A stretch of 64,000 nt of DNA, from contig DASWRI010000062.1 of the NCBI GenBank assembly GCA_036403235.1, positions 3,674 through 67,673 of the forward strand, written 5' to 3'. A program made the translations under genes and the position numbers. The DNA comes from JBGTFE01 sp036403235. Lineage in GTDB: Bacteria > Acidobacteriota > Blastocatellia > Pyrinomonadales > Pyrinomonadaceae. The notes beneath the pieces were generated by a model. The model worked only from the letters and a program-made list of their open reading frames with translations. It made no database searches and was not told where the DNA came from. Position 1 is the first letter of the stretch, and each line of letters begins with the position of its first letter. Positions 17,226 through 25,115 of the stretch are shown here, one piece after another.

Positions 17226-18434
17226 TTAAATTGGCGGAATAAACTTGATTTTCGCCGATGAAAGTGAAATCCAATTAAAAGAAAATCCGTCGGATTTGTT
17301 TTTGGCTTTAATTTGGTAACGCAACGGAATTTTGTTTTCCCGAAGTGTTCTGTTCAATCTTGAAATACCTACGCCGAGAGATTTTTTTAAACTGTCTGTG
17401 TTCAAAACTTCTTGGCCGCCGAGGCGTTTCACGTAATCGAGTAAAAACCCGTAATCGTCATTATTTGAAATTCGGTCAATTCCGAATTCGTCATTATCGG
17501 CTTTGGTTATCAAACGAAGCGAGTTGTCGAAATCTTCAAGCGTTAAATCTTCGTATTTAATTGCTGACGTTTCATCGTTTGCCGCTTTTTTTCGGCGCAG
17601 AGCAAAAATCAGGTAAATCCAAAAATCTCTCGGAGTCAGTTCGATTTCACAATCGGAAATTTTGATTTTATTTTCAGCCAGCAAAATTTCCAGGTCGGGT
17701 TCGGTTTCCAAAAGATTGAGTTGTGTTTGAACCTGCTCGACGAATTCTTTATAGACAACCGGGTTTTTGCCGTAATCTTCATCCAAAATCCGCCTTAATT
17801 TGACGAACGGAATTTCGGCCAAAGTCGTTTTTGCCATATCGGTCATCAACGATTTTCCGTCAAATGTTTTGGCAGGATTTTTGTCCAAATCAAAAACTTG
17901 TTTCGGCGTTGGCGGTTCGTAGTAAAAATCAAGTGGCGGTTTTCGCGGACGCTCAAATTCTTCGTCAACCAAAACGTGCGAAAGTTCATCGCCTGTGTGG
18001 GCAAACAAAGACATCGCAAACGCCAGATAATTTCCCATCGTTTTGCGCCCGCCCGCAACCGAAGCGTAAACTTTCGTGTCTTTTTGTTCACACAGTTTTT
18101 TGACAACTTCGCAGATTTGATTTGCCGCCAACTCGTTTTCTCTGGTTGAACGAATGTCAGGCAATTCTTGCCCTTTTGCGTCCTTTAGAATTTCCAAAGA
18201 GTCTAAATCAAACCTCAAACCTTTTGTTGCATTCGTATAATCAATACAAAATTCTTGCCATTTCCCAGAATCGAAAAGTCTTTCCTTGACTATTTTTCTT
18301 CCAAGTGTAGAAGTAATAACTTGAATTTCGTCAATTCGAATTTTTTCTTTGACCGCTAAAACATACAAAGTTTCGGTGATTATCTGCGGCGTCAAGCCTG
18401 CCACGCAAAGCAAAATATTTCGTCTATTTTTCAT
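17226..18434 (-). CDS. NE0113-family CARF protein (predicted ring nuclease) with C-terminal helical/wHTH region
   Basis: This 402-aa protein starts with a CARF domain of the TIGR02584/NE0113 type (NILLCVAGLTPQIITETLY, then DIRSTRENE, then SVAGGRKTMGNYLAFAMSLF with GGRKTM at 128-133). Databases name the family a CRISPR-associated ring nuclease (Csm6-like), so it probably binds cyclic oligoadenylate and may linearise it. Residues ~255-400 form a separate region starting with LTPRDFWIYLIFALRR, predicted helical and possibly winged-helix; no HEPN motif (RxxxxH) is obvious. It is third in a leftward set with crn2 and the membrane protein. Whether it is a ring nuclease or a ligand-responsive regulator cannot be settled here. 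Confidence 0.82.
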   Translation of the reverse strand: MKNRRNILLCVAGLTPQIITETLYVLAVKEKIRIDEIQVITSTLGRKIVKERLFDSGKWQEFCIDYTNATKGLRFDLDSLEILKDAKGQELPDIRSTRENELAANQICEVVKKLCEQKDTKVYASVAGGRKTMGNYLAFAMSLFAHTGDELSHVLVDEEFERPRKPPLDFYYEPPTPKQVFDLDKNPAKTFDGKSLMTDMAKTTLAEIPFVKLRRILDEDYGKNPVVYKEFVEQVQTQLNLLETEPDLEILLAENKIKISDCEIELTPRDFWIYLIFALRRKKAANDETSAIKYEDLTLEDFDNSLRLITKADNDEFGIDRISNNDDYGFLLDYVKRLGGQEVLNTDSLKKSLGVGISRLNRTLRENKIPLRYQIKAKNKSDGFSFNWISLSSAKIKFIPPI

Positions 18435-18451
18435 TTTTATTTTCCGGATTT

Positions 18452-18898
18452 TTACGTTTTTTTCTTTGTTTCGATTTTAGGCTGGTCAAAATTAAATTGA
18501 CCTAGTTCTTTGTTAGAGCAATCTATTATTAAATCTGAATTTCCTAATTCATTTGAGCCTGCCGATATTAAATCAATTTGCTTGTAAAATTCAGGGCTGT
18601 TGGTAAATTCGATTGAATATCTATTACCTTTTACTTTCATCGGAATTACGCCCAAACGACCTAGAATTTCTCCTCGGGTAACATCTTGGCGGCGCATTGC
18701 CGGCAAAATATATTCTTTTTTTCCTGCTTTCAACGCCACCTTTATTTTTTCGTTTTTTCTCTCTTCTTCTTTTTTAACAATTTGTTGTGTCTTCTTACTT
18801 TCATTCCAGGCGTTCCAGGAAAAATATGTTCCAACTATTCCGATGACTATGCCCAAAGCAGTTCCGAAAAACCCAAACCATTTGATAAATTCTTCCAT
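18452..18898 (-). CDS. Single-pass membrane protein in the type III accessory operon
   Basis: This 148-aa protein of no family I recognise has one N-terminal membrane helix (residues 7-30, GFFGTALGIVIGIVGTYFSW). A charged heptad-like stretch (31-57) and a compact cytoplasmic domain (58-132) follow, the latter with LPAMRRQDVTRGEILGRLGV, MKVKGNRYSIEF and SPEFYKQIDLI. The tail is Lys-rich. The ATG overlaps the crn2 stop by one base (TAATG), so the two are translationally coupled, and the NE0113 CARF gene follows 17 nt later. That position between two predicted cyclic-oligoadenylate proteins makes it a candidate membrane effector, anchor or sensor of the type III response. Function is inferred from context only. 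Confidence 0.8.
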   Translation of the reverse strand: MEEFIKWFGFFGTALGIVIGIVGTYFSWNAWNESKKTQQIVKKEEERKNEKIKVALKAGKKEYILPAMRRQDVTRGEILGRLGVIPMKVKGNRYSIEFTNSPEFYKQIDLISAGSNELGNSDLIIDCSNKELGQFNFDQPKIETKKKT

Positions 18899-19218
18899 TA
18901 TTTCAACCTCTGTAAAATTCCGAATTCGTAGCCGATTTCTTCAATCTCCGCCTGGTTTAAAACTTTTCCTTCCGGGATGCGCGCTTTTAGTTTGAAGATA
19001 AGCGCCGTGTCGTCGACGGCTTGAAAAAAGTCGACGCGGTTCGTTGCGACTTTGATTTTCAGCAAATTCGATAAAATTTCGGCGGTCGCCGCGTGTCCGA
19101 TAGCCGAAACAACCTGATTGTTTTTTACCATTTTTTTTGCTTCCGAAAGAGAAACCGGCTGGAAATCAAAAGTTCCGAAAGAAGTCAGAACACTTGTATT
19201 CAAAAGCGTGATTTTCAT
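18898..19218 (-). CDS. crn2: DUF1874/AcrIII-1-family ring nuclease
   Basis: This 106-aa protein matches the AcrIII-1/Crn2 family: MKITLLNTSVLTSFGTFDF, then VVSAIGHAATAEILSNLL, with the key histidine H42 in SAIGH (His47 in viral AcrIII-1), and ARIPEGKVL followed by YEFGILQRL. These enzymes cut cyclic tetra-adenylate and shut off type III ancillary effectors; viruses use them as anti-CRISPRs and hosts as off-switches. Coupling to CRISPR accessory genes argues for the host role here. The ATG at 19218 starts the first beta strand. Upstream there is no clear Shine-Dalgarno, and a 64-bp perfect palindrome ends 16 nt before the start. Confidence 0.9.
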   Translation of the reverse strand: MKITLLNTSVLTSFGTFDFQPVSLSEAKKMVKNNQVVSAIGHAATAEILSNLLKIKVATNRVDFFQAVDDTALIFKLKARIPEGKVLNQAEIEEIGYEFGILQRLK

Positions 19219-19234
19219 ATTAGAGGAAGTCTCG

Positions 19235-19298
19235 CATAAAAACAGGGGAATTTGAATTTCGGCAAGCTTGCCGAAATTCAAATTCCCCTGTTTTTATG
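19235..19298. repeat. 64-bp perfect palindrome upstream of crn2
   Basis: Arms 19235-19266 and 19267-19298 are exact reverse complements with no spacer. The centre is the third copy of the TTCGGCAA/TTGCCGAA palindrome (19258-19275). Each arm ends in a run of five T on its outgoing strand after CCCCTG, so it could work as a bidirectional intrinsic terminator. It separates the crn2 operon from the decayed restriction locus. Confidence 0.9.
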
Positions 19299-19382
19299 TA
19301 GAATTTTGTTGCAATTTCCTTCAAAATCGAAGAAAAGGTTAAAGATGCAGTCTTAATCCGGCCGAGTTGGTTTACAGGATTA

Positions 19383-19607
19383 TCAGTATTTTGTTTTCTC
19401 AAGGATGTCTTTTCTTTTTATCCAATCCGGCAACAACCTTTGTAAAAATTGATAAAAATTTCGATTGTGATGCGGTTCGATTAAATGACAAAGCTCATGA
19501 ACGATAACGTATTCGATACAGGCCGGCGGAAATTTACTCAAGTCAGCGTTTAAATGAATAACGCCTTTGGCACTGCACGTTCCCCAGCGTTTCGGGATTC
19601 GTCTCAA
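19383..19607 (-). pseudogene. C-terminal fragment of YgjP-like (DUF45) metallopeptidase
   Basis: The 74 codons match the C-terminal part of YgjP/SprT-like zinc peptidases often linked to type I restriction loci: KRWGTCSAKGVIHLN, then YVIVHELCHLIEPHHNRNF with the HELCH zinc motif. The N-terminal half is missing; the open frame begins at a TTG and upstream DNA reads into the end of hsdS. A deletion between hsdS and this gene explains the junction. Activity is doubtful. Confidence 0.75.
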
Positions 19608-19609
19608 AC

Positions 19610-20153
19610 AAATCGAAGGAAGCGGATTTCATACCGGCGGAATTTCTCAAATCGATAGCTTTATCTCAGGTCGAAAGAATTTCCGCAATCTTCCTTTGTT
19701 CAAAAAGTGGTGGAGTGTCTATTTTTAATTTTTCAAAAGCGGTTTTGGGAACTTCTCCAAACGTGCTTCCGGTTGATAACCGAATCAGTTCAGGTTTATT
19801 GAGAACGATTGAATAATAAATAAAATCAGAGTCGAAATCGTCTTTTAGAATAATTGTTTTGAAGCCTTGATTCGTCGTCATTTCGACGGTATTTATTGCA
19901 CATTCTCCAATCGTTGCGCGCGTGCAAACTATAACTGAACCGATTGGTAAAACGGTCGCGGAACTTTTCTTTAAACCTCTTTCAGTAAGTTTCCTTTTTG
20001 TTTCGCCTAAGAATCTTGTTTTTAGAGCGGTAATATCAGCGGTGTACGCCAATTTACGTTTCCATCCCAAAAAGCCGGATTATTTGTGTCAGGCGTTCCA
20101 CCAGAGACGACTTTACCGATTTGACTGATTTCTAGTTTCATCCAATTTTCCAT
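19610..20153 (-). pseudogene. hsdS: hsdS fragment (type I restriction specificity subunit)
   Basis: The frame from ATG 20153 reads MENWMKLEISQIGKVVSGG, then TPDTNNPAFWDG and WRTP, a typical start of a target-recognition domain. One G is missing near 20041, and the domain resumes in another frame with ADITALKTR, LKKSSATVLPIGSVIVCTRA, ATIGECAIN and PPLFEQRKIAEILST. A TGA at 19666 replaces the expected Trp codon, and the second half of the subunit is absent. The damage is thus a frameshift, a nonsense change and a 3' deletion. Only one recognition domain remains, so no working specificity subunit is expected. Confidence 0.82.
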
Positions 20154-20343
20154 TTCTACTTTTCGTTATTTTAGAGAGTTATTACCACTACAATTACTAC
20201 TACTCGTTTTTTGTTACCCTTATTACCTATTAGGTGTAAGTTACTGTTAAATTTCCCTTTAGCGGGAAAATTTCCGCATAACGGTAAAAGTTATTACCAC
20301 TAGGTTCAAAAATTGGACTTAGCGAAATTTTTCATACATATTT

Positions 20344-21396
20344 CTAAAAATCGCCGATTTTGCGCCACGTCGCGTTCGGTCCGAAACCTTCGCTGACGAG
20401 TTTTCCATCCTTCTTTAATCCGGCGAAGACTTTACGAATCATCTCGCGCGAAACCTGCGGCGCGGCTTTTTCCAAATCGCTGATGCGAAAAGTTTCGGGC
20501 AATCCGCTTAAAGCGTCGAAAATCATCTGCGTTTTCGCGCCGCGAGCGGTATTCAGCCGGCCGACTCTTTTTTCAAACTCCCGGTAAGCCGCCGTTACCG
20601 TTCCGAGAAAATACTCCGTCCACGGCAATAAATTGTGTCTGCCTTCGTGCCATTCCTGCGACGATTTATAAAGCGTCTCATAATAGCTTTCCTTCGAGTC
20701 TTCGACGAGCTTTTCGAGACTGATATAGCGCCCGACGTCGTAGCCGGCCTTGTATAAAAGCAAAAGGCTCAAAAGCCGCGCCATTCGGCCGTTGCCGTCG
20801 CGAAACGGGTGAACCGAAAGAAAATCCAGCACGTAAGCCGGAATCAAAATCAGCTTTTCGATTTCGCCCGCGCGCCATTCGCGGTTAAAAATTTCGGTTA
20901 ATTCGTCCATCGCCGCCGGCGTGCCGAACGCGGAAATTGGTTTGAAGCGGATAAACTCCGTTCCGTCGGGACGCTTTTCGAGAATATCGTTATCGACCTC
21001 TTTCCACCTGCCGCCGGGCGCGTCCGAATACTTAAATAAATCGCGGTGAAGCTGCAAAATGACATTATTGTTAAACGGAATATCCGCAAAGCTCCCGTGA
21101 ATTGTCTGCAAAACGTCGCGGTAACCGGCGATTTCCTGTTCCGAGCGATTTTGCGGCGTCGTCTTTTCGGCGGCGATTTCCTTTATCCGTTTTGCCGGCG
21201 CGGTGACGCCTTCGATGCGGTTCGAAGATTCGATGCTCTGGATAATCGCCGCCTGTTTGAGCGTTTCGAGCGCCTGCGGAATCTGGCGGACGAACAAATC
21301 CTGTTTTCCCTTGTATTCGCCGAGAAGCCTGACGGAGCGCAGAATATTCTGCGTAATTGGCATATTTTCCAGAAATTTGTTTTGAAAAGATTTCAT
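20344..21396 (-). CDS. Fic family AMP-transferase-like protein with wHTH tail
   Basis: This 350-aa protein has a complete Fic core: HPFRDGNGRMARLL with catalytic His at residue 196. N-terminal to it is the inhibitory helix motif SIESSNRIEG, with the Glu that blocks ATP binding in class II Fic proteins. The C-terminal ~80 residues (LSGLPETFRISDLEKAAPQV onward) look like a winged helix. Such proteins are often found inside type I restriction loci, as here between hsdM and hsdS. The ATG at 21396 follows the hsdM stop by 11 nt. Unlike its neighbours, it is undamaged, which suggests selection independent of restriction. Confidence 0.88.
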   Translation of the reverse strand: MKSFQNKFLENMPITQNILRSVRLLGEYKGKQDLFVRQIPQALETLKQAAIIQSIESSNRIEGVTAPAKRIKEIAAEKTTPQNRSEQEIAGYRDVLQTIHGSFADIPFNNNVILQLHRDLFKYSDAPGGRWKEVDNDILEKRPDGTEFIRFKPISAFGTPAAMDELTEIFNREWRAGEIEKLILIPAYVLDFLSVHPFRDGNGRMARLLSLLLLYKAGYDVGRYISLEKLVEDSKESYYETLYKSSQEWHEGRHNLLPWTEYFLGTVTAAYREFEKRVGRLNTARGAKTQMIFDALSGLPETFRISDLEKAAPQVSREMIRKVFAGLKKDGKLVSEGFGPNATWRKIGDF

Positions 21397-21407
21397 TTTT
21401 ATTTTTT

Positions 21408-22197
21408 TCAAACTAAATTCAGCTCGCTCAAGTATCCGCTCATTTCGCTTCTGACCTCGACGAGCTGTTTTTCGAGTTCGACGATTTCTTCCTGCACGGC
21501 TTTGATGTCGATTTCCTCTTCGTCCTCGAAAGTGTCGACATAACGCGGAATATTCAAATTAAAATCATTCTCGCGGATTTCGTCGAGCGTCGCCCGGTAG
21601 GCGTACTTTTCAATCGTTTCGAAATTGCGGTAGGTTTCGACGATTTTTGTAATATCGCTTTCGCGCAGACGATTTTGGTTTTTGCCCTGTTCAAATTCCC
21701 TGCTCGCGTCGATGAAAAGAACGTCAGAATGCTCTCTGCCGCGTTTGAAAAGCAAAATGGCGGCGCGGAATACCCGTTCCGAAAAAAAGATTGGCAGGAA
21801 GCCCGATAACCGCGTTTAAGAGGCTTTCTTCGATAAGACTCTGACGGATTCTGCCTTCGGCACCGTCGCGAAACAGAACATCGTGGGGGACAATCACGCC
21901 GACTTTGCCGCCGCTGGCCTGCGCGACTTCGAGCATATGCGAGATGAAAGCGTAATCGCCCTTGCTTTTCGGCGGCGCTCCGCGATGAAACCGGCTGTAA
22001 GTATCGCTTGTCGCATTTTCCGCGCCCCATTTATCCAGCGAAAAAGGCGGATTAGCGACGACGATATCAAACCTCATCAAAGAATCGGTTTCAATCAGTT
22101 TCGGGTTATTGAGCATATCACCCCATTCGATGCACGCCGCCCACGCAACGTGATTGATTTCATCTTGATTAACTTTCTGTTCGTCGAATAAGCTCAT
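21408..22197 (-). pseudogene. hsdM: hsdM fragment (type I modification methylase), frameshifted
   Basis: The first frame (22197-21770) contains MRFDIVVANPPFSLDKWG with the NPPF catalytic motif, then GKVGVIVPHDVLFRDGAEG and LPANLFFGTGIP. An extra base near 21765 shifts the frame, and the sequence continues as AAILLFKRGREHSDVLFIDA and on to a coiled-coil end (EEIVELEKQLVEVRSEMSGY). The N-terminal ~250 residues, including the SAM-binding motif I, are missing. The open start MSLFDEQKVNQDE has a GGAG upstream but is not HsdM-like. No hsdR is present. This is a non-functional remnant. Confidence 0.83.
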
Positions 22198-22439
22198 TGA
22201 AATAAATTCTCCGCTAATATCTACTTCTGCTCAATCAGAACGCGCAGCATCTGTTCGATAACTTGCTGCCGCTTTGTTAAAATTTTTTCCGCTATCTTTT
22301 TTCCTGTAAGTCTAGTTTGTGAGTCTGAGATTCGGGTTTTTTGTCCGTGTCAAATTATATTACTAATGAGCTCAAATTATACAAATTTTTTCTGCTAATA
22401 GGCGTATTAGAAAAGCTGCAAAAAAAATTTAACCAGCGC

Positions 22440-22911
22440 GTCTGATAATATAAGAAGAATGGTTAAATAATAGGTTAAAGAAAAGGTTAAAAGGATAGGC
22501 GCGAAAAATTTCCCGTAAGTCGCGTGCTTTCACTGTTTGCATATAGTAAACGTGAAGTCAGAACTACATATTTGACCGGTCTCGTCTGAAAACGTGAAGT
22601 CAGAACTACATATTTTAGACGTTTCGTGAAGTCAGAACTACATATTTTTTGCCGAACGTGAAGTCAGAACTACATATTCGTGAAGTCAGAACTACATATT
22701 TGCCTGTGGAAAACTCGCAAAACGTGAAGTCAGAACTACATATTTTAGGCAACGTGAAGTCAGAACTACATATTTCGTGGAGTCAGAACTACATATTTCG
22801 TGAAGTCAGAACTACATATTGTAGTGAGTTTTCCACAGGTAACAACATATCAGGAAAAAAGATTTTATATTTTCAAATATGTAGTTCTGACTCCACGTTT
22901 TTGTTAAAGTC
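22440..22911 (+). other. Iteron-type replication origin region
   Basis: This intergenic region 3' of the rep gene has the parts of a plasmid origin. It holds an AT-rich stretch with GGTTAA direct repeats (22459-22495), an iteron cluster (22551-22897), and an inverted pair, CCTGTGGAAAACTC (22703-22716) and GAGTTTTCCACAGG (22826-22839), each containing a DnaA-box-like TTTTCCACA. Use as an origin is inferred from this combination beside a replication initiator and parA. Confidence 0.75.
22551..22897 (+). repeat. Iterons: nine direct copies and one inverted copy
   Basis: The 22-bp unit starts CGTGAAGTCAG and ends AACTACATATT. Direct copies start at 22551, 22593, 22625, 22657, 22679, 22723, 22753, 22776 (variant CGTGGAG) and 22799. 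An inverted copy of the CGTGGAG variant is at 22876-22897, 14 bp after the rep stop codon. Spacing is irregular (22-44 bp start to start). Confidence 0.95.
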
Positions 22912-24003
22912 TTATCGGAGACGAGCGACGTCGGCTTCCCGCAACTCCTTTTGTCGGTTGTTTGCCTTAATGACTTCGTTTATAAATTTGGGATGCGGCG
23001 TGAGCATTAATCGCACGTCTAGTATCTTATTGCCTTTTTTAGGATCCATAATCTTGTCCTGTTCGTATTTCAGTATAACGTCCTCCTGTACCATTTCCTT
23101 GAGAGCCATTTCTACGTCGCGCAGGTTATGAGAAATTTTTTCGTAGTTTTTTAAGCCGAAATCTCGAATGATAGTTGTCAGTAAGATATTGTACGGCTGT
23201 GAGAGACTGGCTTGCGTGTAATGGTGAGAAAGCCGTTTATGAAGCTGTCTTGAAATAACGTTTTGATAGCCCATGCTGACTTCATAATTAAACTGCCGAA
23301 ACGTTCGATTGCGAATGCTGGTAGTGACGAGGGCGTTAAAGCGCACAAAGGCTTTCGACTTCTCGCCCTGCCCTTCCCAGTCTTCTCTTGTCTGTAGACC
23401 GATGGTGTTAAAAAGGCTCGAAGCAAATATCGCCTGCTCGTTCTCATCCGTCAGATGCAGGAGCGTTCCGACGCAAATCATCAGCGATTCTTTAAGCTGG
23501 GTAATCGAATAACTGTGCCCGGTTCTTTTGAGTTCCTGTTGAAGTTGATAAAGCGTGAAAGTGACGGCCGCCTCATCGTCGAGAAAAATTCCCTGCCCTT
23601 CGGTAGCTATCTTTCGCAAAGCGTCCTCGACCAGCTCCTCACGTTTGCCCGGCAGATAGTCGCGCGAGACTCCGTCTGAATCTTTCACCCTGGCCGGAAC
23701 GATGCGAACTCGATAACGAACTCCGCGGCACTCGAATTCGCGCTCGACCGGTTCCAGAAATTTCTCCTGAATTCTTTCGACCTTTCCCCAAACATATTTA
23801 GGCATAAAATCATACAGCTCGATTGTGTTTGAATAATTGCTCTCGGTCGGCTGTAAAAGCTCAAACAACTTTAGTTGAGTCGGCTGGCTTTGGCTGTAAT
23901 CTTCGATTTTTCTTTTTGATAATTGTCTCGGTGCCGAGCTTAAATCGGATTCTTTGTGTTGCGCGGCTTTTCGTGTTTTTTTGACTGTCATCTTTTGCCT
24001 CAA
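22912..24003 (-). CDS. Putative plasmid replication initiator
   Basis: This 363-aa protein ends at the iteron cluster. The N-terminal ~70 residues are basic and Gln/Ser-rich (KKTRKAAQHKESDLSSAPRQ). The body contains LYQLQQELKRTGHSYSITQL, resembling a helix-turn-helix of winged-helix initiators, and a second region near 240-330 (SQPYNILLTTIIRDFGLKNY, then LRDVEMALKEMVQEDVILKY) resembling another winged-helix unit. Paired winged helices are the plan of iteron-binding Rep proteins. I cannot assign a named Rep family. It is transcribed toward the iterons and divergently from parA. Alternative start codons within the first residues are possible. Confidence 0.72.
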   Translation of the reverse strand: MRQKMTVKKTRKAAQHKESDLSSAPRQLSKRKIEDYSQSQPTQLKLFELLQPTESNYSNTIELYDFMPKYVWGKVERIQEKFLEPVEREFECRGVRYRVRIVPARVKDSDGVSRDYLPGKREELVEDALRKIATEGQGIFLDDEAAVTFTLYQLQQELKRTGHSYSITQLKESLMICVGTLLHLTDENEQAIFASSLFNTIGLQTREDWEGQGEKSKAFVRFNALVTTSIRNRTFRQFNYEVSMGYQNVISRQLHKRLSHHYTQASLSQPYNILLTTIIRDFGLKNYEKISHNLRDVEMALKEMVQEDVILKYEQDKIMDPKKGNKILDVRLMLTPHPKFINEVIKANNRQKELREADVARLR

Positions 24004-24182
24004 ATTTGATTTTAAACAAATATACTTCCTTCTCTGCCTTCCGTCCTAATTTATTTTAGTAAGTTGTGGACTCGCCGGTCGCAGTAATTAACAGGTTTTG
24101 TGCAAAATGGATTGTTAAGTCCTGAAATTTCATGATAAATTTTCCTGTCAAATTTACATATTAAATTTTGCATTTATTATGC

Positions 24183-24224
24183 TTTCTGGTATTCTGGCTA
24201 AAGTTGTTACCAGAATACCAGAAA
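24183..24224. promoter_or_regulatory. Inverted-repeat operator or parS-like site upstream of parA
   Basis: TTTCTGGTATTCTGG (24183-24197) and CCAGAATACCAGAAA (24210-24224) form a perfect 15-bp inverted repeat with a 12-bp spacer, followed by ATACAGAAAACCGG. It ends 28 bp before the parA start. Ribbon-helix-helix partners of ParA proteins commonly bind such short repeats for both autoregulation and partition. Confidence 0.7.
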
Positions 24225-24252
24225 TACAGAAAACCGGAAAGAGAGAAAACCT

Positions 24253-24867
24253 GTGAGAATTTTAACCGTAACCGGATATAAAGGAGGCGTCGGGAAAAGT
24301 ACCACCGCGTTTCATTTAGCCGCCTACTTTAGTGAGTTTGGAAAAACCGTCCTCGTAGATGGAGACCCGAATCGAACTGCAATTAAATGGGCGGAAAGAA
24401 GCGGCGGCGAAATGCCCTTTGTCGTAGCTGATGAAAGGCAGGCGATGCGAATCGTGCAGCAAAAGGAATACATCATCATTGATACGCCTGCTCGGCCGGA
24501 CTCAGAAGACTTAAATGAATTGGCCAAAGGATGCGATTTGCTGATTTTACCTACTTCGCCGGATGTCGTCAGTCTGGAGCCGATGCTTCAAACTGCCCAG
24601 GCACTCGGGAAAGATGCAAAATACAGGGCATTAATTACGCTTGTTCCGCCGTATCCGAGCAGGGAAGGCGAGCTGATGCGAAACGAATTACGCGAAGGCG
24701 GTATTCCTGTTTTTGAAGCTATGATTCGTCGAACGGTCGGTTTTTCCAAGGCTGCGTTGGCAGGCGTTCCCATTCGCGATTTGAGCGGTAGCGACGCGAT
24801 ACGTTCTCTCGCCGCCTGGAATGATTATGTTGCTTTAGGCAATGAGATAAAGGAGATAACAAAATGA
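24253..24867 (+). CDS. parA: ParA-family partition ATPase
   Basis: This 204-aa ATPase lacks an N-terminal DNA-binding domain (small, type Ib-like). It has the deviant Walker A KGGVGKST at residues 10-17, LVDGDPNRTAIKWAERSG (A' region) and YIIIDTPARPDSED (Walker B). Such proteins move or position plasmids by ATP-dependent, nonspecific DNA binding. The start is a GTG at 24253. Its end overlaps the next gene by 4 bp (ATGA), the usual parA-parB coupling. It is divergent from rep, so this is the partition arm of the replicon. Confidence 0.93.
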   Translation: MRILTVTGYKGGVGKSTTAFHLAAYFSEFGKTVLVDGDPNRTAIKWAERSGGEMPFVVADERQAMRIVQQKEYIIIDTPARPDSEDLNELAKGCDLLILPTSPDVVSLEPMLQTAQALGKDAKYRALITLVPPYPSREGELMRNELREGGIPVFEAMIRRTVGFSKAALAGVPIRDLSGSDAIRSLAAWNDYVALGNEIKEITK

Positions 24868-25115
24868 GTAAATTCGGTAATTTAATTAGTCAGGCTAAAA
24901 ATAATGTATCTGGTAATACAGAAAACCAGAAAGATGGCAAGCCAGAAAAACAGGAAACTGTCAAAATAGCGGAGAGGGAAGTAAACTTAAGCATCAAAGT
25001 GCCGGAAAGACTCCGCCGCCACTGGACGGCCGAAGCTAAGCGCTCCGGCACAAGTATTACCGCCGAAGTTACTGCAGCATTAAACAAAAAATTTGGAACC
25101 CCCGACAACCAGTAA
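24864..25115 (+). CDS. Ribbon-helix-helix partition partner of ParA
   Basis: This 83-aa protein has a flexible, Lys/Gln-rich N-terminus (1-38) and a C-terminal ribbon-helix-helix: the strand EVNLSIKVPERL, then LRRHWTAEAKRSGTSITAEV and TAALNKKFG. It overlaps parA by 4 bp. Position, size and fold class match centromere-binding proteins of small ParA systems. Its own coding DNA (24908-24955) and flanks are rich in CCAGAA/CCAGTA units that may be its binding sites. The specific family is not assignable from sequence alone. Confidence 0.8.
   Translation: MSKFGNLISQAKNNVSGNTENQKDGKPEKQETVKIAEREVNLSIKVPERLRRHWTAEAKRSGTSITAEVTAALNKKFGTPDNQ

Noticed and set aside
16831..17274. 147-codon minus-strand frame overlapping cas2 and the cas1 remnant
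   Set aside because: It crosses two better-supported genes in another frame and has no family pattern.
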